64,000 nt of DNA from Mya arenaria (lineage: Eukaryota; Mollusca; Bivalvia; Myida; Myidae): assembly GCF_026914265.1 (NCBI RefSeq), contig NC_069130.1, positions 37,874,988 through 37,938,987 of the forward strand, read 5' to 3'. This document shows, in pieces, positions 47,460 to 59,477 of the stretch; position 1 is the stretch's first letter; every line of letters starts with the position of its first letter. The position numbers and the translations under genes were made by a program. The notes beneath the pieces were generated by a model, which did not search any database, had not been told where the DNA came from, and worked only from the letters and a program-made list of their open reading frames with translations.

Positions 47460-49794
47460 ATGTTTTTAAGTAATTTTCACATGTCCATTGTGGGGTTTTT
47501 GAAATGCTGTTTTACTTTAACGCATGCAAACCTTTCCGAGGAACACAAATGGAAACTTAAAAGAGTTGGATTTGAAATACGCAACAACGGGGACATGAGT
47601 TATGGAGAATTGAAGGATATATGTCTGCAAATTGTACGACATAATTGCGAAGAAGACATGGCGACCTCCTTTTCTGAATTTCTACAGCGAATTGAAAACG
47701 GCAACATTACGATGTTTCAAAGGGCTGAATGTACAGACCTTTTGGTTAAATGGTATAATGCATGCCTTGAATACAACACGTATTTTGACGAAGGTTTAAG
47801 GGGTATGTATACACTCTGCAAATTGGACCATCCTTAAATATGTGTAATTATTACTTTTTACCAAAACAATATAAAAAAGAAACTGTCGAACGCCTCAAAT
47901 GATTGGTGGAGATGGATTCATTAATTAAACGTTTATTATACATGCATTATTGGGTCTTTCCATACTGATAAACTACGATTATTGTGCTGTTTTACATTCC
48001 AAATGTTTATTTGATTGTTTGAATTTGATCTGGCTTCATATGGCATAAACTTACTTCAATAAAGTGCAAAGGTTTAAACACGAAAGTATATTTTAAAAGG
48101 GAGTTTGTAATAGTAAATTCAGCTAAAAATGCAAACAAGAATACTCCAAAATGGTCAGACCAAATATCTTAACAACATTGTATTTCAGAATATCTTAGTT
48201 AGAACATATATTCTAAACAAGCACTATATGCATTGTTTCAGTTATGTCCACTTTAGACCTGGCGAGAATTAACAATGTGTTCAGTTTAAAATCAACTCCA
48301 ATCATATACTGTTCAACGGTGCCAATCCACGCAGATGTCAAATGTGTCCTTGAGTTTTATCATGGGTACAAACAAAGGTCTTTCCATCTGTTGGTATTTG
48401 GTTCGGTTCAAAATGTGATGTCAAACGATGGTCGTGGCTTTATGCAGGAAGGGTTGGTTTCCATGTACATTGTGAGTGATATACTGACTTCGATGGAAAA
48501 GCAGCAGGTATTTAAGCCCGTGCACATTCATTATATTTAAGATGTGTTGTTATGATAAGGTGATGACTAGTTTATTTAGTTAACTGAAAATATAGGTTTG
48601 TCTACCCCACATCTTAGCAATTCACAAAGTTATTTACAAACTTTCACGAATATGTGATGCACATTCAACAACTATGGGTGGACAAATGGCGGTTCCGTTT
48701 TTTACAAAGGCGGGAAGTGGGGGCATTTGTGTCCTATGTTGATAAAGATGTGTTTGTCTTAAGGCTATTAATGTTGTCTTGTTTAGAAAAAAAAATATAA
48801 ACATTGCCCATTCGCAGGTGACATGTTTAAGTATTAATTTGGAAAGTACTCCAACTAGCTGTTTTAAGATATGCTAAACAATGGATTCATTAGATGGTAT
48901 AGGACTTTCATTTTGAAATACCACATTAACCGTTCAGTCAACGCCCAATTAAGACATGAACCAACCCTCTAGAGGTTTATCCATGCAGACAAACTATCAA
49001 ATCTTATTTCTTACAATTATGATGTACAATTTACATTTGAGTCATTTATACGAAGTCCATTCAAAGTTAAACGTCTTGGTAGAACTCGGGTGTGTGTATT
49101 TGTTTCTGAATAAACGAAATGTTCGTAACAATGACGAGTGTATGTTGTTTTAGGAGTTGGTGAGAAAGATGTCAGAAGGAAACATGCGCCTATTGAAAGA
49201 AGACAAAATAAACATAGCACAGGGCAAAGTCGATATAAAATCTCAGAGATCGCATTACAAATTAGTAGTCAATGCTAATGTTCTAAAATCACGACTATGG
49301 AAAATGAAATCATCCAAATCACAGGTCAGTACTGTATGAGTTATTGTCACCATCCGATGAAATTGTATTTACATGTCCATATGTATGTTGTGTTTTTGTG
49401 AACTTGCTATCTGTATTTCATTTAGACATCCGACATTAAAAGGCTTATTCCAAAATGCACGCACTGTGGCGGCTTCAAGACAGGCACTAGCTTTTCCGAC
49501 CATCACCATGCGATATTGCACTGGAAACTGGAAACAGAGTTCACAAAACACCCATCTTTATTGTCAGAACTCCTCTGCCACTTTGATGTAAAGGTTCAAA
49601 TGATGACCACGCCCATTTTGGCTAGACAAAGGATGGTCGTGAACGTTACTTCACAAAGGTATGACCCCGCTTGGAATATCGTATTCATTTTGAACCACTT
49701 TATTAAATTTTTGGGTAAGAACATGTCACTATGGTTTTGCAACGCGACATTCGGGGGCTTTTTAAAGGGAAATCGATTTTCAGGTACGCAGTAA
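47460..49794 (+). CDS. Unrecognised four-exon gene, copy B (382 residues)
   Basis: Exons 47460-47802, 48242-48507, 49154-49324 and 49426-49794, with the same phases (1, 0, 0) as copy A and identical lengths for exons 2-4 (266, 171 and 369 nt). The zinc-finger-like spacing is kept (CTHCGG...DHHHAILH). Exon 1 is the most diverged part of the pair; exon 2 and most of exon 4 are nearly identical to copy A. Introns are compact (439, 646 and 101 bp) and lack the two insertions seen in copy A, so this is the better model of the ancestral structure. The ATG aligns with that of copy A; an in-frame open stretch upstream (from 47421) has no ATG. No disabling change found. Function unknown. Confidence 0.7.
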
Positions 49795-50256
49795 GCAAAC
49801 AATCAAAGTTATGCATTATTCGGTACACACAGTCTCAAAGCAGTATTAGTTGTTGCAGAATACTAGCAGAGAATTGATGAGTTTTCGGTAAGGGAGTGGA
49901 GATTAACACATGAAATGGGAATAAAGATATATACCCGTCATCTAAAGAGAATAAGTACGTATCTTATTAGTATGTTTATTCTGATTATGTTGTGTGGTCT
50001 AACAGTTTTCAACTGAACTTTCACAGGCTAGGCTCAATATGTATTGTTAGAAAACTTTTGAGATTATTTTTTGGCATTTTCAGTCCACTCATGCAGTGTG
50101 ATAGGACATTGTATCTGCGAAAGGACTGAGCAAAGAATGATGTTCAACAACAACGACAACAACAACAACAACAAAGAGGAGATTTACAAAACAGGAAGGC
50201 AGTCCAATCGTGCATGAATTGAATCAAACGGGGAAAACACAACCTTGGACAATATG

Positions 50257-50262
50257 AATAAA
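50257..50262 (+). terminator. Polyadenylation signal AATAAA, gene copy B
   Basis: 463 nt after the stop, at the position equivalent to 42583-42588. Confidence 0.45.
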
Positions 50263-50539
50263 ACATACGTTTTAAGGTCAAACTGCCCAGCATTTTTGTT
50301 GTGAAATATAAAGACAGCATATGATGTTAGTCGCCCCGCTGTACAAAACTTAAAGTATCATCTAACTCCAATTGTCCAATATTCTATTGCATTGGCATGT
50401 GTATACATGTAATTAATTATGATACTGATATACTGATATGATGCTTCGATACCACATGCTACATTGTATTAAAATGTCTTGGTGCACGTCGTTAATCTTT
50501 TGTTTCGTTCAACAAAAATGCAGAGTGGTTATGCAGGCA

Positions 50540-50605
50540 TTGTCACTAAACCGGGTTTATGTTTAAACTTTTTGCTACTGAGCATGTTTCTGTAGCTGTT
50601 TGCAT
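50540..50605 (+). repeat. R1 fragment in 3' flank, copy B
   Basis: Nearly identical to 42885-42950; 'actaaaccgggtttatgttt', 'gagcatgtttctgtag'. Confidence 0.6.
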
Positions 50606-50854
50606 ATATATTGAAGAAGATACGAACATACAGTACTATATGCTAAAAGAGTGATACTGCAACTGAACAAATAATTGTGCACAACGGCGTGTTCTTCATA
50701 AATTCTACTCCAAAAAAGGACGATTTGTGGACCATATTGTGTCACTGCATGAGTGTCAAAATGTTCCTTGAATTAAGTTCATTGAAACCAGAGGAAATCC
50801 TGGGGGGACATCGTCAGAGTCTAAGGCTTTAAGGTCACATTTAACATGACTTAA

Positions 50855-51168
50855 TGCACAGTCAATTGTAAACACGCCCCCCCCCCCCGTCCCGGTGAAT
50901 GGCGTGGACTTGGACTTTTGGTCCAGCCAAGTAAGATCCCCGCCTTGTGAGGAAGAACTGCTGTTAAAATTCCCGCCAAATGCCCCCGCACCCCAGAGAC
51001 CCTAGGTAAGGCCTATTCCCCGCCATTTTTGGCACGAAGACAAAACCACTGCATTCACCCGGCACTGCGGAGCCACCTTGAACGTAAAAACACGGCCCAT
51101 ATCCCAGGCTATCCCCGGTATACCCCCGGACCGGGGGGGGGGGGGCGTGATTACAATTGACTGGTTCA
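50855..51168. mobile_element. Harbinger-like MITE (family R3), complete
   Basis: 314 bp with terminal inverted repeats TGCACAGTCAATTGTAA and TTACAATTGACTGGTTCA, flanked by TAA at 50852-50854 and 51169-51171, the TWA duplication typical of PIF/Harbinger. The GC-rich interior has C and G runs next to the termini and no coding capacity. Members at 43231 (truncated) and 63161 share 'ccctaggtaaggc' and 'aaaacacggcccat'. Confidence 0.88.
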
Positions 51169-51174
51169 TAAGTA

Positions 51175-53035
51175 CATAAAACTCTTATTATAATATGCCT
51201 GAGATATGTGATTAAGTTAGCTATTGTACCACGAGTGTCATAGAAAAACATATTCTCACGAGTGAAATTTATACGATCTTGCACCGAAATCGATATTTCT
51301 GTGTTTCTTATGTGCTTTAGATAAATTGGTATTTTAACTATATTAATATTGATACCCCCTTTTTGAAATACACCTTTGCTATCCTCGTGACGCACCTCAC
51401 ACACAGTTTTGATCGTCAATGACGTACACTTGTCGTTCCTATACAGGCTTGTAGAGAAATAGTTATCCAATATTTTTTGGAAGTTTATTATTTTTAGTGT
51501 TTCATTTTTTATAAACATTCATTTATAATGATCTTTTATTAATGATTCATGTTCCTAATAATAATAGGCAGTGTCCGAATTAGTTTTAAAATGACCAGTA
51601 CATGAATACATTGACCAAAATATACTGGATAGGGCGTTTACTGAATGCACATTTGCAAGATCGAACGAGTAAACAAAACAAATGAAGATTAACATTGGAT
51701 TAAGCACAGTTTTACAAATTAATGAGTTTGTTTCATGATACATATGATAAATATAAAATCACCCTCGCTGTCAGAAATCAGTCTTATTGGCTTGTAGACG
51801 GGTAAGTTCCCATGATGGGATGTCTTAATAGCACAATTGTCTATGATCTGCATAGTGTAAAACTTGGAGTATTCTAGTTTATCAGTTATAATTGTTTCGT
51901 GAATTTTCCGGGAAGTTTATATTTACAAAGTCAGACAGGTTGAGAAGATATCAAATAGATTATAAAACATCGATTTTATGGACAAACACTTGTCTTATGT
52001 CTTATGTTATATACGAAATTGTCAAAAGCAGGTTTTCAAGCAATCGGCTTTAAAAAACGTTTAAAACATATAGTGATTGCCATTTCGCTAATAACGGTAT
52101 ATTTTAGGTATTTCCAAAACATCTTTATTCAAACAGACGCAATATTTTATTTGAGGTATTCCGTTCTAATCGAAAGGAAGTTGCTACTATTTATTTTCAA
52201 CAGTTATTCTTAAAGTTTAATTCCTTAGTTTGCAGTGAAAATATAAAAAAAACACTGATAAAACTCCAATATTCACTGAAAGGCATGAAAGATACAAATT
52301 TATATATTCAGTTCAGGAAATTTGAAAGTTAGCGATAATTAATTTTATAATGAAATTGTGGATTAAATGGTATAGAGTGTCAGATATATTTATCACATGT
52401 GGTTTTTCTGGTATAAAATAACCAAAAACGACCTGTTTTATTATGATGTTCAGCCGAATACCACACACTGACTAAGCAATGAAATTTACCACACCTCTGA
52501 TTCTGAACATGGATTGCAGAAATGAATTTCCCGGAAGAATGTATTATGTAAAACAAAATTAACATTTTAGTTTAATTCCAATTAGAAGTAGAATGAATAC
52601 TTAGATAATATATATTAAAATCACAACAAAAACACTACTATACTTTTAAAGAAATATTATACTTTCTGTTTAAGTGTGACGTCACATCCGGTTATATTAC
52701 GTCATAGCTGTGTAATATGTTCATGACGTCTTTTCCTGTTTAAAGGCAGAAAGTGACGAAGGTTTAAAGAGTGTTTTTATGAAATGAATTAAAGGGTAAA
52801 TATCAGAGTGATGAAAATGAAAATTAACTACTGTAATGACATAAAGCTTGATTACAGATACAAAAACAAAAATAAGCGAACTATGACTTGCTGGAATATC
52901 ACCAATATTGTACAGCAATATGTCTTTCCAATCAACTCATTTGCAAACATGCGGAGTGATAGTGTTATATTAGACATGCATGTTTTAACAGAAATATACG
53001 TAATGGTTAAATATATATGATACTTTTTTGCAACT
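51175..53035. other. Intergenic, nothing firm
   Basis: A minus-strand open frame of 184 codons (50964-51518) has an anonymous N-terminal 115 residues and a C-terminus made of MITE sequence. I do not accept it as a gene without expression evidence. Nothing else recognised. Confidence 0.35.
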
Positions 53036-53037
53036 AA

Positions 53038-54100
53038 GATATTTCTGTTACTATTTGCAGATGATGCGGTGTTGTTCGCTCAAACACCAGAAGCATTACA
53101 GTCTATGTTACATAACCTAGAACGATATTGCAAAAACTGGGGATTAAGAATAAATACTACCAGAACAAAAATCATAGTATTTGAAAACGGACGCCAAACA
53201 AGCTTTGAATTCTTACTCTGCAATATGATACGTACTAGACGTTGTAAAATCTTTCAAATATTTGGGCATATATACTGCTTTAAAAATGGTTATTGGTTTC
53301 GAACACTTAAGCGCAGCACGCTTCATACACACTCCATAACTTGTTTATCGTCTTCATCATAATTGTGTTACATTCAGTTGATAAATGTAAACTATTCGAC
53401 AGTCTTGTTTCACCAATTATAAATTATAGTGCAGAGGTATGGGGGAAATCACGAATCTAAAATATAGAATAAACTCACTGTAAATTTCTCCGAAAACTTT
53501 TAAACATAAAAAGTCGACCAATCTAGATGGTTTTATACGGTGAACTTGGGCGCTTCCCGATGATAATAGCTAGGCGACTAATAATGGTAAAATGTTGGAT
53601 TAATTAAACTTTTAAAAACAAATAATGCAATATTGATGAATGCATATACATTTCTTAAGACTGACGCTGATAACAATATCATATAATAATGGAGGCATAA
53701 ATTGGGTTTATCAAATTTAAACAATATTAAACTAAATAGGAATGTCGGACATCTGGCAAAAATCAATCCACTGCTGATATCAGCTTTGAATCAACTAAAC
53801 AATGCATCGTCGATATAAATATATATATATATATACAATGTATAAGCAAACTTGGTATGCAAACATAAACAACTCGAGTAGACTATCATCATGACTTTCA
53901 GTTTGAAAAATATCTAAAGTGTGTTATGGTAATAAATATAGAATAGCTTTTACAAAATTTACACTTTCGTCACACGACCTACCCATTGTATCTGGAATGT
54001 ATATAAACATAATAATATCGGAACGTAAATTCTTGCACTGTAACATAAATGTCGTAGAAAATGAATATCGTAATACTATGTCCTAAATATAAAGACCCTT
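53038..54100 (+). pseudogene. Decayed non-LTR retrotransposon RT and C-terminus (relic C)
   Basis: Plus strand: 'FLLLFADDAVLFAQTPEAL' with the intact FADD active-site core at 53041-53100. Then 'LERYCKNWGLRINTTRTKI' to 53172. Then, after frameshifts, 'KLFDSLVSPIINYSAEVWGKS' at about 53390-53450 and 'VLYGELGRFPMIIARR' near 53530. The C-terminal part around 53830-54080 has 'KQTWYANINNSSRLSS' and 'HCNINVVENEYRN', the last a relic of the terminal Cys/His motif. No single frame spans the blocks. Orientation is opposite to relics A and B. Confidence 0.85.
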
Positions 54101-54106
54101 GACTAT

Positions 54107-57100
54107 AAGTATCTTCCATGGCCGAGAGTGTAAGATAGGTTCATTCCGACCCGCGCGTAGGGTGTTTTGCGGAAACGAGGTTTACCGAGTTTCCGCAAAA
54201 CACCAAGCGCGAGGGTCGGGATGAACCTAACTTACACGAGCGGCTATGGTAGATGCTTTTTCTCCTACCTCAGTTAAACAAAATGTATTTTTTGCTGGAA
54301 CTCTTTTGTGCTTAGTGAAAATAATTGCGTATGGATATGCGATATCACGTGGTTGTCATGGATATGCGCGCAGTGATCGTGTTAATGTTAATACTCAAGT
54401 CGGTCTTTTTAAATAGTTCTAAGGAGAATAAAGCATTATTTCTTGAATGGTGCGTGAAAACTGTTTCATGGTGACATTTGAAGCGAGAAATAATTAATTA
54501 GCGTTCTAAATAGTACCATAAGACAAGATTTCCTTGATGCTACTGACGACAGTCTTCAACAAGGGAGGTAATTACAATGTGGTGAGTATTAAAAAGGAGT
54601 TCCATACGGGCATTTTATCTTCGCCCGTGGGCAAGATAAGGATATCTAGCATGGTTAAATTATTGGATCTACTTATCTGAGGTGAGAGAAAGAAATATCT
54701 CAAACCTTATTACAGCTCGTGGCCGAATCTAGATAAATTTGACAATCTTATGTCCTCAACATCTGTTCACTATATTGACAACTTAGCGATTTTTTTTCTT
54801 CCACCACAGATCATAAGTATCATCCATGGCCGCTCGTGTATGATAGGTTCATTCCGACCCGAGCGTAGGGTGTTTTGCGGAAACTCGGTAAACCTCGTTT
54901 CCGCAAAACACCCTGCGCGAGGGTCGGGATGAAACTATCTTACACGAGCGGCTATGGTAGATGCTTTTTCTCTCACCTCAGTTAAACAAAATTAATTAAA
55001 AATGTATTTTTTGCTGGAACTCTTGTGTGCTTAGTAAAATAATTGCGTATGGATATGCGATAGCACGTGATTGTCATGGATACGCGCGCAGTGATCCAGT
55101 TAATGTTAATAGTCAAATCGGTCTTTTTAAATAGTTCTAAGGAAAATGAAGCATTATTTCTTGAATGGTGCGTGAAAATTGTTTTATGGTGACATTTGAA
55201 GCGAGAAATAATTAATTAGCGTTCTAAATATTACCATAAGATAATATTTCCATGATGCTACTGACGACAGTCTTCAACAAGGGAGGTTATTATAATGTGG
55301 TGGGCAAGATTAGAATATCTAGCATGGTTAAATTATTGGATCTACTTATCTGAGGTGGGAGAAAAGTAGATCCATTAATTAAACCATGCTAGAAATTCGT
55401 ATCTTGCCCACGGGCGAAGATAAAATGCCCGTATGGAACTTCTTTTTAATGGTCACCACTTTGTAATCACATCCTTTGTTGAAGACTGTCGTCTGTAGCA
55501 TCATGGAAATCTTGTCTTGTGGCAATATTTAGAACGCTAGTTATTTATTTCTTGCTTCAAATGTCACCAGAAAACAGTTTCACGCAAATTTCAAGAAATA
55601 ATGCTTCACTCTTCTTAGAACTATTTAAAGACCGATCAGACCATTTACATACTCTGAATCACTGCGCGCATATCCATGACAACCACAAATTATCGCATAT
55701 CCGTACGCAATTATTTTCATTAAGCACAAAAGAGTTCCAGCAAAAAATACATTTTTACTTAATTTTGTTTAACTGAGGTGGGAGAAAAAGCATCTACCAT
55801 AGCCGCTCGTGTAATAGGGTCATTTCACCAAGGATTGTTTTGGTCCCGAGAGTACCGGATCTCTTTTTTAGTCGATCGGCCCTATTTTTGCAAAATAAGT
55901 CGGGAACCTGCGTGCACTAACGTGCGCTGACCTATACCTTCGGGGTAAGATCTGGCGCGATCGCATTAGTCCCCCGATGGTCGGGTACCTAAAAAGTAAT
56001 CGGCTACTGTTTTTAAACAAGTTGAAAAACAGTAGCCGATCAAAACAGTCGGCCCGTGGTCGCCTTGGCGTCCGAGGGTCCTCTGAAGGTCCACTTGTCT
56101 CGCCCTCCCTCTGGAGCCCTCTGGAGCCTTCTGGAGCTTTCGTTTAGCCTCTGCCGCTCTCTTCCGAGGATCGTGCGTAGTGTCGTCGGAGTGTAAGCAC
56201 CCGACCATCACCAGAACATATAGAAATCCTTTTAAATGTCACAAATAATTAATTGTTACTTAATAGAACAGCAACGCATATATTTACTCAAAGTAATTAT
56301 AAATAATAATAAATGTACAAATTAATACCAATGCCAGAGAACTATAAAATCTTTATAATAAAAAAAATAAACTGCAAACTTTTCTCAGAACAAGTACTGA
56401 AACAAAACACAGGTGAAAAACCTTTAACAATTCACAACAACATACTTCTTTTTAACATATATCTTCTCTTGACCTTGTTCCTTCTCCTCAGCATACTTTC
56501 TAGTCTTGTAACATTTTGCTGTGCTATAGCAGTACGAAGTTGTAAAGCTACAACAAGCCCCAGCACTGCTTGTTGGTCCATGACCTTCACTGGCTTGTCA
56601 GAAAATGGTGAAAGGCTTCGATCTGGCTCGATTTATATAGTCGGGCCACAAAAACACCGATCTCTCGCCGATCTGGGCAAATTTAGTCGGCCAAAGATCG
56701 TTTAAATCGTCCGAAGAACGTTTACTTTCGGGTTTCTGCGGCTATCTGCGTCAACATAAGCCTACATTCGGCCACTCTCGCGCGAAGAACGGCGTAAGAA
56801 AGGGGGACATCGGCCGCAGAGCGGCCGAAAGCGTCCTCTCTCGTGCCGGGATCGCCCATTTTTGGTCCCTCTCGGCCGAACAACGCGCGAACATCGCTCA
56901 CTTGCGCACGAGATGCGGGTCTCTACCGGGCATTTGTCTTGTACCTGCGGGTACTTGCGCGTACTTTCGCATACATGCGCCCCTGAAACGTGTCGATCGC
57001 TCGATGATCGTCCGTGAATCGTCCCTCGCCGTGGTTCATTGGTCGGGATTCAATCGGTTTAAAAAATGGGGACGATTGGAGGCGATTCAGGACGACAATC

Positions 57101-57317
57101 TGGCCGATCAAAAAAATATATCATCGGGGATAATCTGGTACAAATCGGGCCGATTGGAAAAAAACAATCCTTGGTGAAATATGGGGGCATAAGTTAGGTT
57201 TTTCCCGACCATCGCGCAGGGTGTTTTGCGGAAATTCGGTAAACCTCGTTTCCGCAAAACACCGTACGCTCGGGTCGGAATGAACCTATCTTACACTCTC
57301 GGCCATGGAAGATACTT
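54107..57317. mobile_element. 3.2 kb fold-back element with AAGTATCTTCCATGG ends
   Basis: The outer ends AAGTATCTTCCATGGCCGAG (54107) and its inverted copy (ending 57317) continue inward as 'agtgtaagataggttcattc'. Each end holds a hairpin of about 35 bp arms built on 'gtgttttgcggaaac' and 'gtttccgcaaaacac'. Inside, a block of about 440 bp is present twice in direct orientation (about 54243-54690 and 54960-55365) and once inverted (about 55365-55800). The right half is interrupted by a nested Harbinger-type element. No transposase frame is left, so it is non-autonomous. Confidence 0.85.
55815..57189 (-). mobile_element. 1.4 kb PIF/Harbinger-type element nested in the fold-back element
   Basis: The near-terminal inverted repeats TTTCACCAAGGATTGTTTT are present at both ends. 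TAA flanks both sides (55812-55814, 57190-57192), and removing the element plus one TAA restores the fold-back sequence 'cgctcgtgTAAgttagg', as seen in the other arm. A minus-strand frame around 56650-56420 starts 'MDQQAVLGLVVALQLRTAI' and ends in an Arg-rich 'MLRRRNKVKRRYMLKR'. This resembles the N-terminal region of Harbinger nucleases in style only, and the catalytic part is missing. GC content is well above the surroundings. Confidence 0.82.
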
Positions 57318-57319
57318 GT

Positions 57320-59130
57320 AATCTATTTCGCATTTTCCCTAAGAACAAGTGCATAATTAAAAGCAACACTTCAATAAATTGATCGGTTATCTGAATGTTA
57401 ATCTTTACGTATTGCAATATGTAAAGTGTTACCATGTCTATCTTGTCACACGGCATCTACTTTCTTGAATGTTTGCCCTCTCTGTAAATGATAGGTGTCT
57501 TCACTGTTCCATATTGTACTTTATTATATGGCTAATTACATGTATTAAGTTGTTCACACAATCGTGACCGTTTGAAAACGTGCCGATATGTCTTATAGTG
57601 TAATATAATTTTGTCAACAAAGAAAAAAGGAAAACACGGAGCAACAACGGAAAATACGTTTTTGTGTTGTTTTTCTGCTGTGAAAGTTTTAAAAGCAGAT
57701 TGTTTCAATCGGATCTGTTTATAAAACATAAGTGTAAGCATTGTTTACATTAAAGTTGTTGACATGTTATCATATTTTAATGTTGTTGTTGTTCTTTCAG
57801 TCAACTGATCAGCTGTTTTTTGAGAAGCAGATCGATACTCTATTTAACTACATCTATGATTTTAAGTCATTTAACACATATACATGTTGAATATGCATTG
57901 CATTTTCAACTACTATGTTCTTTTCAAAACGATTATTGTTTCGCTTATTATTTTCTTGCATAACAGACATGCGTTCGTCACACCTGTTAGACCTCCAGGC
58001 AAATTTGGTAAATTTGGTAAATTGATTAAATACATCCAATCATCAATGACAAATTTTGCACAATTTCTTAGAAAATTAATATTCACATTATATACCAGCC
58101 CAGGTTGGCTAGTTATGGCTTCCGCTAGTCTCTAAAATAGTAGACGTTCATTTCATGTTCCATATAAAAATTGGTAAAGAAAATTCTTGCCCTCGAGTCA
58201 GATATTTTTATTACCTTGCATAATGTGGATTGATTATTGATAGACTGCGCAAATATGCTTTGTGAGTCTGCTTGGATTAGAACCCCCTACTTCTATCACT
58301 GCATGGTTGAAGTATGAAAGCTTGCTTGACTAAGATGGCATATTACTATTAGAAATTGTTTCGGCACCAACAACCCAAGTTATTGAAATGAACAAGTTTA
58401 TAAATTCAGTCACAAAGTTTGCAATTGACTTAACTGTTTTGTTCCAAATGGTCAAGACAATTAATGTTCAATAAATAGTGTGCGGTATGCATTTGTATGT
58501 GAAAATTGTTGATATTTATCAGCATTGAACTTGTTGAATCATTCTAAGTACGGAGATGATGTATGGAAGATAATACTCACAAATATAATACATGTGCCGC
58601 TATATCCAATATTAGGAGAATTGCCTTTTAAGAATCATCCTGGTGTCACATGTTTTCAACTGGGTACTGGGTACAACCTTAGCTACAATTGTATGTTTCT
58701 AAAATCTTTGAAAATATTAAAATGCTTGGTACACATGCTGCAAGAGACATTAAAAATTCCAATAACCCTGGATTTAATAATTGTCAGGTTATGCCCCTTT
58801 ATAAGATAAATAACAACAAACGAGTGTTTGCCGGGCATTTGTACATGTATGTTTCTCTATTCTTTGTATTCAAAATTCTTAAAATATTGAGTCCGAACAA
58901 CTGCCTAATGCTAGTAAGTGGAAACCTTAGAACCCTGAGTGCCTGCTTCTATCCCTTAAATCACACAAGTCTAGAGTTTTTGTTTTGGCGTTAATCATAC
59001 ACAACAACACAGTGCACTGAATTCTAAAATGTCAGCACAATTAAACTACAGAGTAAAGCACTTTCTTAAATATAGAATATTGTTATGTTAATATTTATTG
59101 CATGTATATTAATTGAAAGAGTAATAAGAA
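57320..59130. other. Upstream of the Dispatched-like gene; no coding exon recognised
   Basis: Anonymous frames at 57884-58135, 58525-58809 and 58689-58994 lack recognisable motifs or good splice context. 5' non-coding exons and the promoter of the next gene may lie here or further upstream; I cannot place them. Confidence 0.35.
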
Positions 59131-59138
59131 AGTTTGCT

Positions 59139-59255
59139 CAGGGCTTCCATTAAGAATGTGAAAAGTTCTGGAAGTATGAACTTCCTGTCCATCAATTTTG
59201 ACAGTATTTCACTGAAATGTGGAAGTTTAAGTCTCCTGAATACAATATCTTTTTT
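59139..59255 (-). mobile_element. Partial MITE of family R4 (CAGGGCTTCCATTAA)
   Basis: Starts CAGGGCTTCCATTAAGAA and follows, in reverse orientation, the right half of the complete element at 60633-61024 ('ggaagtatgaacttcctgt', 'ttcactgaaat.tggaagttt'). Confidence 0.75.
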
Positions 59256-59477
59256 CACACTTTTTCAACTAGTATGTTAATGATCAAGTTATTTGCAACT
59301 TAAACTTTAACTTAAGAAATCATTTTTATTAAATGCTCATGTGTAAAAATTACAATATTGTCCATTTTCAGATTTGTAAAGAGCGTGTGTGATTTTCTAG
59401 CAAAGAATCAGCTATTGTTTGATACACAGGGTTAATTCAAAACTAAGACCATCAATGCCATCTCAGTGCCTGTGATC

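Larger units (their letters stand above)
45600..51170 (+). repeat. Segmental duplication, copy B
   Basis: Partner of 34960-43350, with the same order of R1 fragment, upstream ORF block, four exons, 3' flank, R1 fragment and R3 MITE. It is shorter because it lacks two insertions in the gene introns. Confidence 0.8.

Noticed and set aside
50964..51518. 184-codon minus-strand frame
   Set aside because: Its C-terminal third is Harbinger-like MITE sequence, and the remainder has no motif or splice context. An anonymous exon is possible but not supportable.
56313..56705. 130-codon plus-strand frame in the nested element
   Set aside because: Antisense to the more plausible Arg-rich minus-strand frame of the Harbinger-type element; low-complexity composition.
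57884..58135. 83-codon frame with a hydrophobic start and a 'KFGKFGKL' string
   Set aside because: No family match, no clear splice sites and a local short repeat explains the string; not enough to call an exon.
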